NCBI RefSeq assembly: GCF_001612825.1
Contig: NZ_BDBE01000040.1
Location: 166,122-230,121, forward strand
Source: Nocardia caishijiensis NBRC 108228
GTDB taxonomy: Bacteria > Actinomycetota > Actinomycetes > Mycobacteriales > Mycobacteriaceae
DNA length: 64,000 bases
Direction: 5' to 3'
A program made the translations under genes and the position numbers. The first letter of the stretch is position 1. Each line of letters begins with the position of its first letter. Below, in pieces: positions 16,099 through 24,885 of the stretch. The notes below the pieces were generated by a model. The model was not told the origin of the DNA. It saw only the letters and a program-made list of their open reading frames with translations, and made no database searches.

Positions 16099-17357
16099 GG
16101 CCCGTCCCGCTGCGACCGACTACGCATCCGCTGGTGCGGAGATACGCAGTTCTACCGATGTCGCCGACGCACTCCACCCGGCACGCTCGACGTATGGCCC
16201 CTCGGACACCCTCCGGCACCGTCCTCCTGAGCAGATCGGCGCCGGTACACACCGCACAGGAACCGACGATCGACCGTCTGGTCCGGACCGCCTTCGCCCG
16301 ATCGACTGGTCGAAATACTCTGCGCCCCCAGCAGATCCGGTCCATCGGCCGGGTCTGTCTCGAACTGATCGCGGCCTCGGGCGCCGCGGCGGCCACCACC
16401 GACCCGCTCGCCCGCCTCGAACACGCGACGGTGGAGTGGGCGCGCGACGGCATCGGGGTGGAGGAGATCCTGCACGCCCTGCACCGGTGCGCGCGCATCG
16501 CCCTCGAGCTGACCGGAGCCGCGATCGACGTGGTCGACCTGCTCGACCACGCCACCGCGACGGTGTCCGGTGCCTACGTGCGTCACACCCTGGAGCTGGC
16601 CGGGCGTACCGAGCACACCAAAGACGCGCTGGCCCAACAGATCATCGCGGGAACCCAGTCGCGCGCCGTGGCCCGCGACTGCGGTGTCGAGCTGGCCGAC
16701 GAGTACTGGGTGCTGGCACTGAGCATCGCGGGCGAGCCGACGAACGGCCCCGCTGACGGCGTCGACGAACGGGTGCGCGCCCGGCGCGCGCTCACCCGCA
16801 TGCGCGCCGAACTCGACCGCCGCTGCGACGGCGAGTGCCTGCTCACCCTGTCACCGCGCGGCGGGACCGCCCTGGTGCCGAGCCACACCGATCCCGACAT
16901 CGATGTCCTGGCGGCCGCTCTCACCCGTGCCGCCGGTCGTCAGGTGACGGTGGCGGTCGTGCTCGCCGACCTCGACGACGTGGCCGAGGCCGCCGAGTGC
17001 GCCCACGAACTGCTCGAGATCGTCCGGCGGCTCGGCCGCGCGGGCGGCGTACACCGGTTCGGCGACTACGCGCTCGAGTACCAGCTCACCCGGCCAGGTC
17101 CGGCCCGCGACCACCTCGAGACCGTGCTCGAGCCGCTGGCCGGACACCCCGAGCTCCTCGAAACACTGCGCTGCCACGTCGCCAACAACCTGAACCGGCG
17201 ACGCACCGCAACCATGCTGCACCTGCACACCAACTCGATCGACTACCGCATCAAACGCATCGCCGAACTGACCGGCTACGACGCCACCCGGTGCGCCGAT
17301 CTGTGGTACCTGCGCTCCGCGCTGGTGGTGTCCGGGTTGCACGATCCGGCCGCGTGA
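16095..17357 (+). CDS. PucR/CdaR-type transcriptional regulator
   Basis: 420 residues from the GTG at 16095, which overlaps the kinase stop (GTGA). ATGs at 16158 and 16194 are alternatives, and the conserved part starts only around residue 55, so the true protein may be about 385 residues. A helical N-terminal domain is followed by a GGDEF-like middle (SIAGEP region to DDVAEAAECAHELLEIV). The C-terminal PucR helix-turn-helix reads VANNLNRRRTATMLHLHTNS, then IDYRIKRIAELTG. Such proteins regulate catabolic or cell-surface genes. Overlap with an orphan sensor kinase suggests one transcript and perhaps one signalling unit. Confidence 0.78.
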   Translation: MRPVPLRPTTHPLVRRYAVLPMSPTHSTRHARRMAPRTPSGTVLLSRSAPVHTAQEPTIDRLVRTAFARSTGRNTLRPQQIRSIGRVCLELIAASGAAAATTDPLARLEHATVEWARDGIGVEEILHALHRCARIALELTGAAIDVVDLLDHATATVSGAYVRHTLELAGRTEHTKDALAQQIIAGTQSRAVARDCGVELADEYWVLALSIAGEPTNGPADGVDERVRARRALTRMRAELDRRCDGECLLTLSPRGGTALVPSHTDPDIDVLAAALTRAAGRQVTVAVVLADLDDVAEAAECAHELLEIVRRLGRAGGVHRFGDYALEYQLTRPGPARDHLETVLEPLAGHPELLETLRCHVANNLNRRRTATMLHLHTNSIDYRIKRIAELTGYDATRCADLWYLRSALVVSGLHDPAA

Positions 17358-17385
17358 CACCGCGGCACCGTAGGAAAGGACAACG

Positions 17386-18198
17386 ATGTTTTTCCGATGC
17401 ACAACCCTGGCGGCGGCGGTCGCGGTGACCGGCCTGCTGGCAGGAGCACCGGCGATGGCGAGCCCGACCGCGCCAGAATTCTCGCCGGTGGCCGACCCGA
17501 CGAGCGCGGTGACGGTCGACCGCTGGGCCGACCACACGGTGTACCGTCCCACCGACCTCGGCACCACCCGCCACCCCGTCGTGCTCTGGGGCAACGGCAC
17601 CGGCGCCGGTCCGGGCGTCTACGCCGACACCCTGCTCAAACCCTGGGCCGCGGCGGGTTTCATCGTCGTCGCCGCGAACACCACGATGGCCAACTCGGGG
17701 GCGGAGATGCTGGCGGGCGGCCGGGAACTGCTGCGGCGCAACGAGGCCCCAGGCACGGTGTACTCGGGCAGGGTCGCCACCGACCAGGTGGCGGCGGCGG
17801 GTCATTCCCAGGGTGGTGCGGGCGCGATCAACGCGGGCGACGACGCGATGGTGCGCACCGTGCTGGCCCTGCAACCCGGCCCGCTGGCCGCACCCGCCGA
17901 GATGGTCGGGCCCGCACTGTTCCTCGCCGGAGAGACCGACCGCATCGTCGACGCCGACGGCATCGTCATGCCGCTGTTCGACAAGGCCGACCAGGTGCCA
18001 GCCATCTTCGCCGAGCTCGGCGGCGCCGGACACCTCGCCTGGGCACGGTACGCGGAGGTGATGGCCGACTGGCTGCGGTACCAGCTGCTCGGCGACACGA
18101 TCGCCAAGGCGCGCTTCCTCGGTGTCGACTGCGGACTGTGCACCGATACCGCCTGGACGAGGGTTCTGCACAACGCCGAGGCGCAGGCACTGAGCTGA
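17386..18198 (+). CDS. Secreted alpha/beta hydrolase (cutinase/PETase-like fold)
   Basis: 270 residues with a Sec signal peptide (hydrophobic core AAAVAVTGLLAG, cleavage near AMA-SPT). Nucleophile elbow GHSQGG puts the Ser near residue 141; the acidic residue is probably Asp in LAGETDRIVD and the His is in GAGHLAW. WGNGTGAGP forms the oxyanion loop. Two C-terminal cysteines (VDCGLCTDT) may form a disulfide. Resembles actinobacterial dienelactone-hydrolase/lipase-type exported esterases. AGGAAAGGA sits just upstream of ATG 17386. Probably acts on esters outside the cell; substrate unknown. Confidence 0.8.
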   Translation: MFFRCTTLAAAVAVTGLLAGAPAMASPTAPEFSPVADPTSAVTVDRWADHTVYRPTDLGTTRHPVVLWGNGTGAGPGVYADTLLKPWAAAGFIVVAANTTMANSGAEMLAGGRELLRRNEAPGTVYSGRVATDQVAAAGHSQGGAGAINAGDDAMVRTVLALQPGPLAAPAEMVGPALFLAGETDRIVDADGIVMPLFDKADQVPAIFAELGGAGHLAWARYAEVMADWLRYQLLGDTIAKARFLGVDCGLCTDTAWTRVLHNAEAQALS

Positions 18199-18319
18199 AT
18201 GACCACTTCGCCGAATTCGGGCCGTCATCCCCAGCGGGGCTGAGTACGATCGCCGAGACCGATCACCCCCGTGAGCCGGATCGACACCCGTAGTCGTCCG
18301 GTACGACCCGAAACGGCAG

Positions 18320-20596
18320 ATGGTTCGAAGCACGCTCGACCCGGCGGCGACCAGCTACCTCGGCCGCGATGCCGAGGTAGCTGCGGTGCGCGCCCTGCTC
18401 GACAGCGGCCCCCTGGTATCCGTCACCGGCCAGGGCGGACTCGGCAAGACCCGCCTGGCCCGCAAGGTCGCCGGACAGCTCGCCGCCGACTACGACGACG
18501 GCGTCCACTTCGTGGAGCTGTCCGGATTGCGTCACGACCACGAGGTCGGCACAGCGGTCGCGGAAGCGCTCCGGTTGCGGATCAAGGCCGGTGAATCCGC
18601 CACCGAGCGGGTGCTCGACCATCTGGTTCGCCGGGCGCCGCTGCTCGTCCTCGACAACTGCGAACATCTGCTCGACGGCTGCGCCGACTTCGTCATCCAG
18701 GTGCTCGCGACCTGCCCCGGGGTGACTGTGCTCGTCACCAGCAGGCAGACCCTCAGTGTCGCGGGCGAGCAGGTGTATCGGCTGCCGCCGCTGGCGGTCC
18801 CACCGCCGGATCTCGACGATCCCACCCGGATCGCCGAGTATCCGGCGGTCGCCCTGCTGGTCGACCGGGCCAGGGCGGTGCGCGCGGATTTCCGCGTCAC
18901 CGCGTCGAACGCCGCCGACATCGCGCACCTGTGCCGGTTGCTCGACGGGATCCCGCTGGCGATCGAACTGGCGGCGGCCCGGCATCGCTCGTTGTCGCCC
19001 GCGCAGGTCCTCGCCCGCTGGCCGTGTCGGCTGACATTGCCGACGGCCTGGACCCACGGGGTGCCCGACCGGCATCAGACGCTGCGCAACACAGTCGACT
19101 GGAGCTACCGGTTGTGCACCGACGACGAGAAGCAGGTGTGGGCACGCCTGTCGGTCTTCCAGGACTGGTTCGAGCTGGAGGCCGCCGAATACGTCTGCGC
19201 CGACACCCGATCGGCCGCGCCGGTGGTGGCGGTCGTCGATTCGCTGGTCGACAAATCGATCCTCGAACGGCGCGGCGACGACCTGACGCACTATCGCCTC
19301 TTGCAGCCGGTGCGCGAGTTCGGTGCCGAGAAGTTGACCGAGGAGGGTGCGACCGACGTCGTCACCCGCAGGCACCGGGACTGGTTCCGGGAGCTGACCC
19401 TGCTGGCCGACCGGGAGTTCTTCAGCAAGAAGCAGTACGAACACGTGCGGCGATTGCAGCTGTCCCAGCACGATCTGCGATTGGCGCTGGAATGGTCGCT
19501 CGAGACGCCGGGCGAGGCCGAGACCGCGCTGGAGATGGCGGCCTGCGTCGATGAGTTCTGGCGCATGGCAGGCTCGGATCAACTGGTGAAGGTCTGGTTG
19601 CAGCGCGCGTTGCGGGCCGCGCCGGACTCACCGCACGCGGCGCGCGGGTGGGCTGTGCTCGCGCTGCACTCGATCTGGATGACCGACCGCGACAGCGCCT
19701 ATCGCGAACTCGATCAGGCCGACCTCGCGGCGGCCCGCTCCGGCGACCCGGTCGTGATCGCCCTCGCCCGCGCCGCTCGGGCCGCCGCGGCCAAGATCGA
19801 CCTCGACAACGAGAAAGCGGCCACGCTCGCCTGGGACGCGACCCACACCCTGCGCAGCCACGGGCACCTGCGCGAATCGATGGGGGCCTGGAACATCTAC
19901 GCGCTGGCGACGGCCGCCGCCGACCCCACCGGGCGGCTCCAGGAACTGCGCGAGGCGGTGCGGGTGTGCGAGGAGCACGGCGACTACTACTATCGCGGCC
20001 TCTACCTGTTCGCCATCTCGCTGATCGAAGTGATGCTCGGCAATCCCGACCCCGCCGAGCGAGCCGGACACACCGCCCTGCGGATCTCGCGCCGCTGGGG
20101 CAGCAGATTCGGCGACGCCTACCACGTGGAGGCACTGGCGTGGGTCGCCTCGGCGCGCGACCAGCACCTGCGCGCCGCGACCCTCTTCGGTGTCGCGGCG
20201 GCCGCCTGGGACCAGCTCGGCGCCGACCCCGAGGTGGTCCTCGTGCGCCCACACACCCTGTTCCGTGACGCCTCGATGCGGGCGCTGGGCGCCGACCGGT
20301 TCGAGACCACGTTCCTGGCCGGACAGGCCATGCCGATCGCCGAGGCCGTCGAGTTCGCGCTGACCCCGCACCGCGACCCGACCATCCGCCATCCCGTCGA
20401 CATCGCGCCCCTGACCCCTCGCGAATACGAGGTGGCGAGCCTGGTCGCGACGGGGCTGACGAACAAGGAGATCGCCGCCCGCCTGGTCATCGCGCCCCGC
20501 ACCGCCGACACCCACGTGGGCAACATCCTCACCAAACTGGGCTCGTCGAACCGGGCCCAGATCGCCACCTGGGTGGCCGCCCGAGGCGCCACCTGA
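18320..20596 (+). CDS. Large ATPase-LuxR transcriptional regulator
   Basis: 758 residues. Walker A GQGGLGKT at about 41-48, Walker B LLVLDNCEH near 111-119, sensor LVTSRQ, and the STAND/AfsR-like winged region (RHQTLRNTVDWSYRL). A TPR-like helical array lies at about 390-660, and a C-terminal LuxR helix-turn-helix at 698-745 (LTPREYEVASLVATGLTNKE). Such STAND regulators act as ATP-dependent switches controlling nearby metabolic genes. ATG 18320 lacks a strong ribosome-binding site. A perfect 12-base hairpin lies 32 bases inside the coding region. Single-gene unit. Confidence 0.85.
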   Translation: MVRSTLDPAATSYLGRDAEVAAVRALLDSGPLVSVTGQGGLGKTRLARKVAGQLAADYDDGVHFVELSGLRHDHEVGTAVAEALRLRIKAGESATERVLDHLVRRAPLLVLDNCEHLLDGCADFVIQVLATCPGVTVLVTSRQTLSVAGEQVYRLPPLAVPPPDLDDPTRIAEYPAVALLVDRARAVRADFRVTASNAADIAHLCRLLDGIPLAIELAAARHRSLSPAQVLARWPCRLTLPTAWTHGVPDRHQTLRNTVDWSYRLCTDDEKQVWARLSVFQDWFELEAAEYVCADTRSAAPVVAVVDSLVDKSILERRGDDLTHYRLLQPVREFGAEKLTEEGATDVVTRRHRDWFRELTLLADREFFSKKQYEHVRRLQLSQHDLRLALEWSLETPGEAETALEMAACVDEFWRMAGSDQLVKVWLQRALRAAPDSPHAARGWAVLALHSIWMTDRDSAYRELDQADLAAARSGDPVVIALARAARAAAAKIDLDNEKAATLAWDATHTLRSHGHLRESMGAWNIYALATAAADPTGRLQELREAVRVCEEHGDYYYRGLYLFAISLIEVMLGNPDPAERAGHTALRISRRWGSRFGDAYHVEALAWVASARDQHLRAATLFGVAAAAWDQLGADPEVVLVRPHTLFRDASMRALGADRFETTFLAGQAMPIAEAVEFALTPHRDPTIRHPVDIAPLTPREYEVASLVATGLTNKEIAARLVIAPRTADTHVGNILTKLGSSNRAQIATWVAARGAT
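18352..18383 (+). repeat. Perfect 12-bp inverted repeat (hairpin) early in the ATPase-LuxR gene
   Basis: CAGCTACCTCGG (18352-18363) and its exact reverse complement CCGAGGTAGCTG (18372-18383) flank the loop CCGCGATG. It covers codons 12-21 of the regulator. A 12-base stem this close to the start could impede ribosomes or act as an operator. The repeat is not part of any wider repeat I can see. Confidence 0.6.
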
Positions 20597-20701
20597 GTCT
20601 TCCCGTACCCCGACGTGCGCCCGACTCGGATCGCCGACGGTGACACCGCGAAAGGCGCCGCGCACTCGGTGCCGACAACTGACGAAACGTCCGTGCGGTG
20701 T

Positions 20702-21166
20702 TCACCCGCCGATCGGTGACCGGCAGGAGGTCGCGCGGTCGGGACGGGCGAGAAACACCTCCGACAACAGGGCCGACAGCTCGCGGCGTTGCTCCGCGTC
20801 GAGACGCTCGAGACCGGCGCGGGTGACGCGCATCTGCGCGCGGATCGTGTCGGTGACCCGTTCGCCCTCCGGGGTGATGACGAGGTGGGTGACGCGCCGA
20901 TCGGCCGCGCTGGTCTCCCGCCGCACGAGCCCACGCTTCTCGAGCCGGTTGATGATGCCGGTGATGTTGGAGGCGTCGCAGGACAGGGTCTCGGCCAGCG
21001 CCCGCATGGCGATGGGCCCCCGGCGCAGGACGGTCAGTGTCTTGGCTTGGCTCGCGGTGAGCTGCTCGGCCGCCGCCGCGGCGGTGAAATCTCCGTAGTA
21101 CACGCCGAGCGACACCGACAACAGCTCCATGAGCTGGGCGGGATCGTCGCGGGGAGCGTCTGGCAT
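20702..21166 (-). CDS. MarR-family regulator
   Basis: 154 residues. The winged helix is clear: LTASQAKTLTVLRRGPIAMR, then the recognition helix CDASNITGIINRLEKRGLVR and the wing (RETSAADRRVTHLVITPEG). Conserved Asp-Arg of the MarR wing is present. Divergent from the old yellow enzyme gene across 109 bases that contain two TTGA-N5-TCAA dyads, so it most likely represses both itself and the enzyme gene. Ligand probably an electrophile or aromatic compound; inference. Confidence 0.88.
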   Translation of the reverse strand: MPDAPRDDPAQLMELLSVSLGVYYGDFTAAAAAEQLTASQAKTLTVLRRGPIAMRALAETLSCDASNITGIINRLEKRGLVRRETSAADRRVTHLVITPEGERVTDTIRAQMRVTRAGLERLDAEQRRELSALLSEVFLARPDRATSCRSPIGG

Positions 21167-21189
21167 GGGTCAAGCCTAGCGCCAAAAAC

Positions 21190-21202
21190 TTGACGATCTC
21201 AA
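21190..21202. promoter_or_regulatory. MarR operator-like dyad, MarR-proximal
   Basis: TTGA (21190-21193), spacer CGATC, TCAA (21199-21202). It lies 24 bases upstream of the MarR start codon on the minus strand. Same half-sites and spacing as the second dyad 41 bases away. Confidence 0.55.
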
Positions 21203-21230
21203 ATATCTCGGCTTACGGTGGCGGCATTGC

Positions 21231-21243
21231 TTGAAGTTCTCAA
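21231..21243. promoter_or_regulatory. MarR operator-like dyad, enzyme-proximal
   Basis: TTGA (21231-21234), spacer AGTTC, TCAA (21240-21243), 32 bases before the old yellow enzyme start. Centres of the two dyads are 41 bases apart, about four helical turns. A third, shorter dyad ACTT-TCTC-AAGT lies at 21250-21261. Confidence 0.55.
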
Positions 21244-21275
21244 CCTTCGACTTTCTCAAGTAAGCAGGAGTATTC

Positions 21276-22403
21276 ATGACCGTCACCGTGTCCGACGCCA
21301 CCCGCGCGACGCAGGTCCTCTCACGACCCGTCACCCTGAACGGGCTGACCGTCCCCAACCGGATCGCCATGGCGCCGATGACCCGGATGTTCTCCCCCGG
21401 CGGTGTCCCCGGTGCCGATGTGGCCTCCTACTATGCCCGCCGCGCCGCGGCAGGCGTGGGCCTGATCGTCACCGAGGGAACCTATGTCGGCCATGAATCG
21501 GCGGGCCAGAGTGATCGCGTCCCGCGTTTCCACGGGGAGGACCAGCTGGCCGGGTGGGCGAAGGTCGTCGCCGATGTGCACGCGGCCGGAGGCACCATCG
21601 TCCCGCAGCTGTGGCACATCGGCATGGTCCGCAACCACGGTGAAGCGCCCTACCCCGACGCGCCTCCCATGGGCCCCTCCGGTATCCGGGTCGACGGCAC
21701 CGAGGGCGCGGGCCACGCGATGACCCAGCCCGACCTCGACGCCGTGATCGCCGCCTTCGCCGACGCCGCCGCGGCCGCGCAGCGCCTCGGATTCGACGGC
21801 GTGGAGCTGCACGGCGCGCACGGCTATCTGCTCGACCAGTTCCTGTGGTCGCGCACGAACCGCCGCACCGACGCCTACGGCGGGGACGCGGTGGCCCGGA
21901 CCCGGTTCGTCGCCGAGATCGTGCGGGCCGTGCGTGCGGTCGTCTCGCCGGAATTCCCGGTGATCCTGCGGTATTCGCAGTGGAAGCAGGAAGCCTACGA
22001 CGCGCGCCTGGCGCAGACGCCGCAGGAGTTGGAGGCGATCCTCGCCCCGCTCGTCGCGGCCGGGGTCGATGCGTTCCACGCCTCCACTCGACGCTACTGG
22101 CTCCCCGAATTCGACGGCTCGGATCTGAATCTGGCCGGTTGGACCAAGAAGCTCACCGGCAAGCCCGTCATCACGGTCGGCTCGGTCGGTCTCGACGGCG
22201 ACTTCCTGCACGCGTTCCGTGGGCAGGGCGCGGAACTGGGCAGCATCGACAATCTGCTCGAACGCATGGAGCGCGACGAGTTCGACATGGTCGCGATCGG
22301 ACGCGCGCTGCTGCAGGATCCCGAGTGGGCCTCGAAGGTCCTCGCGGGCCGCTTCGACGAATTGAAGCCCTACGACGCCGCGGCCCTGAAGACGCTCAGC
22401 TAG
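21276..22403 (+). CDS. NADH:flavin oxidoreductase, old yellow enzyme family
   Basis: 375 residues, a TIM-barrel FMN enzyme. LTVPNRIAMAPMTR opens the barrel, QLWHIG holds an FMN-contacting region, and GFDGVELHGAHGYLLDQFLW carries the His pair that binds the substrate carbonyl. FMN-phosphate contact is in MVAIGRALLQDPEWASKV. It reduces alpha,beta-unsaturated carbonyls, nitro compounds or similar electrophiles with NAD(P)H. The ATG at 21276 has AGCAGGAG upstream. Divergent MarR with operators suggests induction by substrate. The 3' end overlaps the convergent UvrA paralogue by 8 bases. Confidence 0.88.
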   Translation: MTVTVSDATRATQVLSRPVTLNGLTVPNRIAMAPMTRMFSPGGVPGADVASYYARRAAAGVGLIVTEGTYVGHESAGQSDRVPRFHGEDQLAGWAKVVADVHAAGGTIVPQLWHIGMVRNHGEAPYPDAPPMGPSGIRVDGTEGAGHAMTQPDLDAVIAAFADAAAAAQRLGFDGVELHGAHGYLLDQFLWSRTNRRTDAYGGDAVARTRFVAEIVRAVRAVVSPEFPVILRYSQWKQEAYDARLAQTPQELEAILAPLVAAGVDAFHASTRRYWLPEFDGSDLNLAGWTKKLTGKPVITVGSVGLDGDFLHAFRGQGAELGSIDNLLERMERDEFDMVAIGRALLQDPEWASKVLAGRFDELKPYDAAALKTLS

Positions 22404-24798
22404 GGCCGGAAACTCCCAGCGCTTCCGCCAGATAGGGCGCGGTACGGCTGCCCGGTGCGGCCGCGACCTGCTCCGGGGTGCCCTTGGCGACGATCCGGCC
22501 GCCCCGGGCGCCACCGTCGGGCCCGATGTCGATCACGTGATCGGCTTGGGCGACCACCACCATGTCGTGTTCGGCCACCACCACGGTCGCGCCCGAGTCG
22601 ACGAGCGAATTCAGTTGGGCGAGCAGCACTTCGGTGTCGGCGGGGTGCAGACCGGTGGTCGGCTCGTCGAGCAGGTACAGCGTGCCCGCGCGCCGGGTGC
22701 GTTGCAGTTCGGTGGCGAGCTTCACCCGTTGGGCTTCGCCCCCGGACAGTTCGGTGGCGGGCTGACCGAGCCGCAGATAGCCGAGACCCACGTCCAGGAG
22801 CGTGTGCAGCGCGCGGTGCACCGCGGGGACGTCGGCGAAGAACGGCTCGGCCTGCTCGACGGTCAGGTCGAGGACACCGGCGATCGTCGTGTCGCGGTAG
22901 GTGATCTCGAGGGTTTCCGGGTTGTAGCGGGCGCCGTGGCAGTCCGGGCAGGGTGTGTAAGTGCTCGGCAGGAACAGCAGTTCCACGGTGATGTAGCCCT
23001 CGCCCTGGCAAGTGGGACAGCGCCCTTCGGCGACATTGAACGAGAACCGGCCAACGCCGTAGCCGCGTGAGCGCGCCTCGGGGGTGGCGGCGAACAACGC
23101 CCGAACGGTGTCGAACAGCCCGGTGTAGGTGGCCAGGTTCGACCGAGGGGTGCGACCGATCGGCGCCTGATCCACCTCGACCACCCGATCGACGACCGGA
23201 TCAGCGGCAGCGCCCGCCGAAATCGCCCGCAGCAGACTGGTTTTGCCCGCACCCGACACCCCGGTCACCGCGGTGAACACGCCGAGCGGCAGGTCGACAT
23301 CGACACCGTGCACGTTGTTGATCTCGATCGCACGCAACGCCAGCGTGGCGACGCTCACGCGCGGCACCCGCGGTTCGCGCGCCACCTCGCCGAACAGATA
23401 ACGCCGGGTCACCGAATCGGGCACCTCGCGAAGACCGGCCACTTCCCCGCTGTAGAGCACGTGCCCACCGTTGACGCCCGCGCCAGGACCGACGTCGACC
23501 ACCCAGTCGGCGTGGCGCACCACATCCATGTCGTGTTCGACGAGAAGGACACTGTTGCCGGACTTCTCGAGTCTGCGCAGGACAGTGGTGAGGGCGGCGG
23601 TGTCGGCCGGATGCAGCCCGGCCGAGGGTTCGTCGAGCACATAGACGACGCCGAACAGCCCCGACCGCAACTGACCGGCCAACCGCAGGCGCTGCAGTTC
23701 CCCGCCGGAGAGAGTGGGGCTCTCGCGGTCGACGCCGAGGTAGCCGAGTCCCAGTTCGATCAGCACGTCCAGCCGGGAGGTCAGGTCCTGGGTGAGCACG
23801 GCCAGGGCGCCCGTGCCGGTGGTGTAGGGCCGCAGCACCTCGGCCAATTCGTGCAGCGGCAGCTCGCCGAGTTCGGCGATGTTGTGACCGGCGAAGGTCA
23901 CCGCGAGCGATTCGGGCTTGAGCCTGCGGCCGTGACACAGCGGGCACACGGTGGTGTGCAGGAATTCGGCGGCCTTCGCCCTGGTCTTCTCGCTCTTGGA
24001 CTCGGCGTGGGCTTTGCGCAGCAGGCGACGGGCGCTGCTGAAGGTGCCCTGGTAGGGGCGGTGGATTCGGTGCGCCTCGCGTTCGGGATGCACGGTGACC
24101 ACGGGTTGTTCGTCGGTGAACAGGATCCACTGCCGGTCGGCGGGGTCGAGTTCGCGCCACGGGCGGTGGATGTCGTAGCCGAGGGCGGCGACGACATCAC
24201 GCAGATTCTTGCCCTGCCAGGCGCCGGGCCAGGAGGCGATCGCCCCCTCGGCGATGCTCAGCGACGGGTCGGGCACCATCGACTCCTCGGTGGCCTCGTG
24301 GATCACGCCCTGCCCGTGGCATCGCGGACACGCCCCCTCGACAGTGTTGGGCGAGAACGCATCCGAGTACAGCCGGTTGGTTCCCTCGGGATAATGTCCG
24401 GGCCCGGTGCGCGCGGGTCCATCGGGGTAATCACCTTCGCGCGACATCAGCAACCGCAGCGTGTTCGACAGCGCGCTCACCGTGCCGACGGTGGAGCGCG
24501 ACGACGGCGTGGACCGACGCTGAGCCAGCGCCACCGTCGGCGGCATCCCCGACACCTCGTCCACATCGGGCGCCTCCACCTGGTTCAGCAACCGGCGGGC
24601 ATACGGTGCGACCGATTCCAGATACCGCCGCTGCGACTCGGCGTACAACGTGCCGAAGGCCAGTGACGACTTCCCCGACCCGGACACGCCGGTGAACGCG
24701 ACGAGAGCGTTGCGCGGCAGGTCGACATCGACGTTCCGCAGATTGTGGACCCGGGCACCACGCACCCGAACCGAAGAATCGACCTCGTGCGAATCCAC
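22396..24798 (-). CDS. UvrA-like ABC ATPase (short paralogue)
   Basis: 800 residues, shorter than housekeeping UvrA (about 950). Two ABC modules: Walker A GVSGSGKSSL near residue 37 and GVSGAGKTSL near residue 520; signatures LSGGELQRL and LSGGEAQRV; Walker B VVYVLDEPSAGLHP and LYLLDEPTTGLHP. Zinc-type CxxC pairs include CPRCHGQG, CPLCHGRR, CPTCQGEG and CPDCHGARY. Short UvrA paralogues occur in actinobacteria and sit in or near antibiotic clusters, giving drug or DNA-damage protection; they often lack full UvrB-interaction. Start ATG 24798. Convergent with the old yellow enzyme gene. Confidence 0.88.
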   Translation of the reverse strand: MDSHEVDSSVRVRGARVHNLRNVDVDLPRNALVAFTGVSGSGKSSLAFGTLYAESQRRYLESVAPYARRLLNQVEAPDVDEVSGMPPTVALAQRRSTPSSRSTVGTVSALSNTLRLLMSREGDYPDGPARTGPGHYPEGTNRLYSDAFSPNTVEGACPRCHGQGVIHEATEESMVPDPSLSIAEGAIASWPGAWQGKNLRDVVAALGYDIHRPWRELDPADRQWILFTDEQPVVTVHPEREAHRIHRPYQGTFSSARRLLRKAHAESKSEKTRAKAAEFLHTTVCPLCHGRRLKPESLAVTFAGHNIAELGELPLHELAEVLRPYTTGTGALAVLTQDLTSRLDVLIELGLGYLGVDRESPTLSGGELQRLRLAGQLRSGLFGVVYVLDEPSAGLHPADTAALTTVLRRLEKSGNSVLLVEHDMDVVRHADWVVDVGPGAGVNGGHVLYSGEVAGLREVPDSVTRRYLFGEVAREPRVPRVSVATLALRAIEINNVHGVDVDLPLGVFTAVTGVSGAGKTSLLRAISAGAAADPVVDRVVEVDQAPIGRTPRSNLATYTGLFDTVRALFAATPEARSRGYGVGRFSFNVAEGRCPTCQGEGYITVELLFLPSTYTPCPDCHGARYNPETLEITYRDTTIAGVLDLTVEQAEPFFADVPAVHRALHTLLDVGLGYLRLGQPATELSGGEAQRVKLATELQRTRRAGTLYLLDEPTTGLHPADTEVLLAQLNSLVDSGATVVVAEHDMVVVAQADHVIDIGPDGGARGGRIVAKGTPEQVAAAPGSRTAPYLAEALGVSGPS

Positions 24799-24885
24799 AG
24801 CTGTCGAGCCTACCCCCGCGCCCCTACCCGCACGGTCCTCAGTCGCGGCGCGTATCCACCGGCAGACAGAGTTCAGGTCTTCGAG

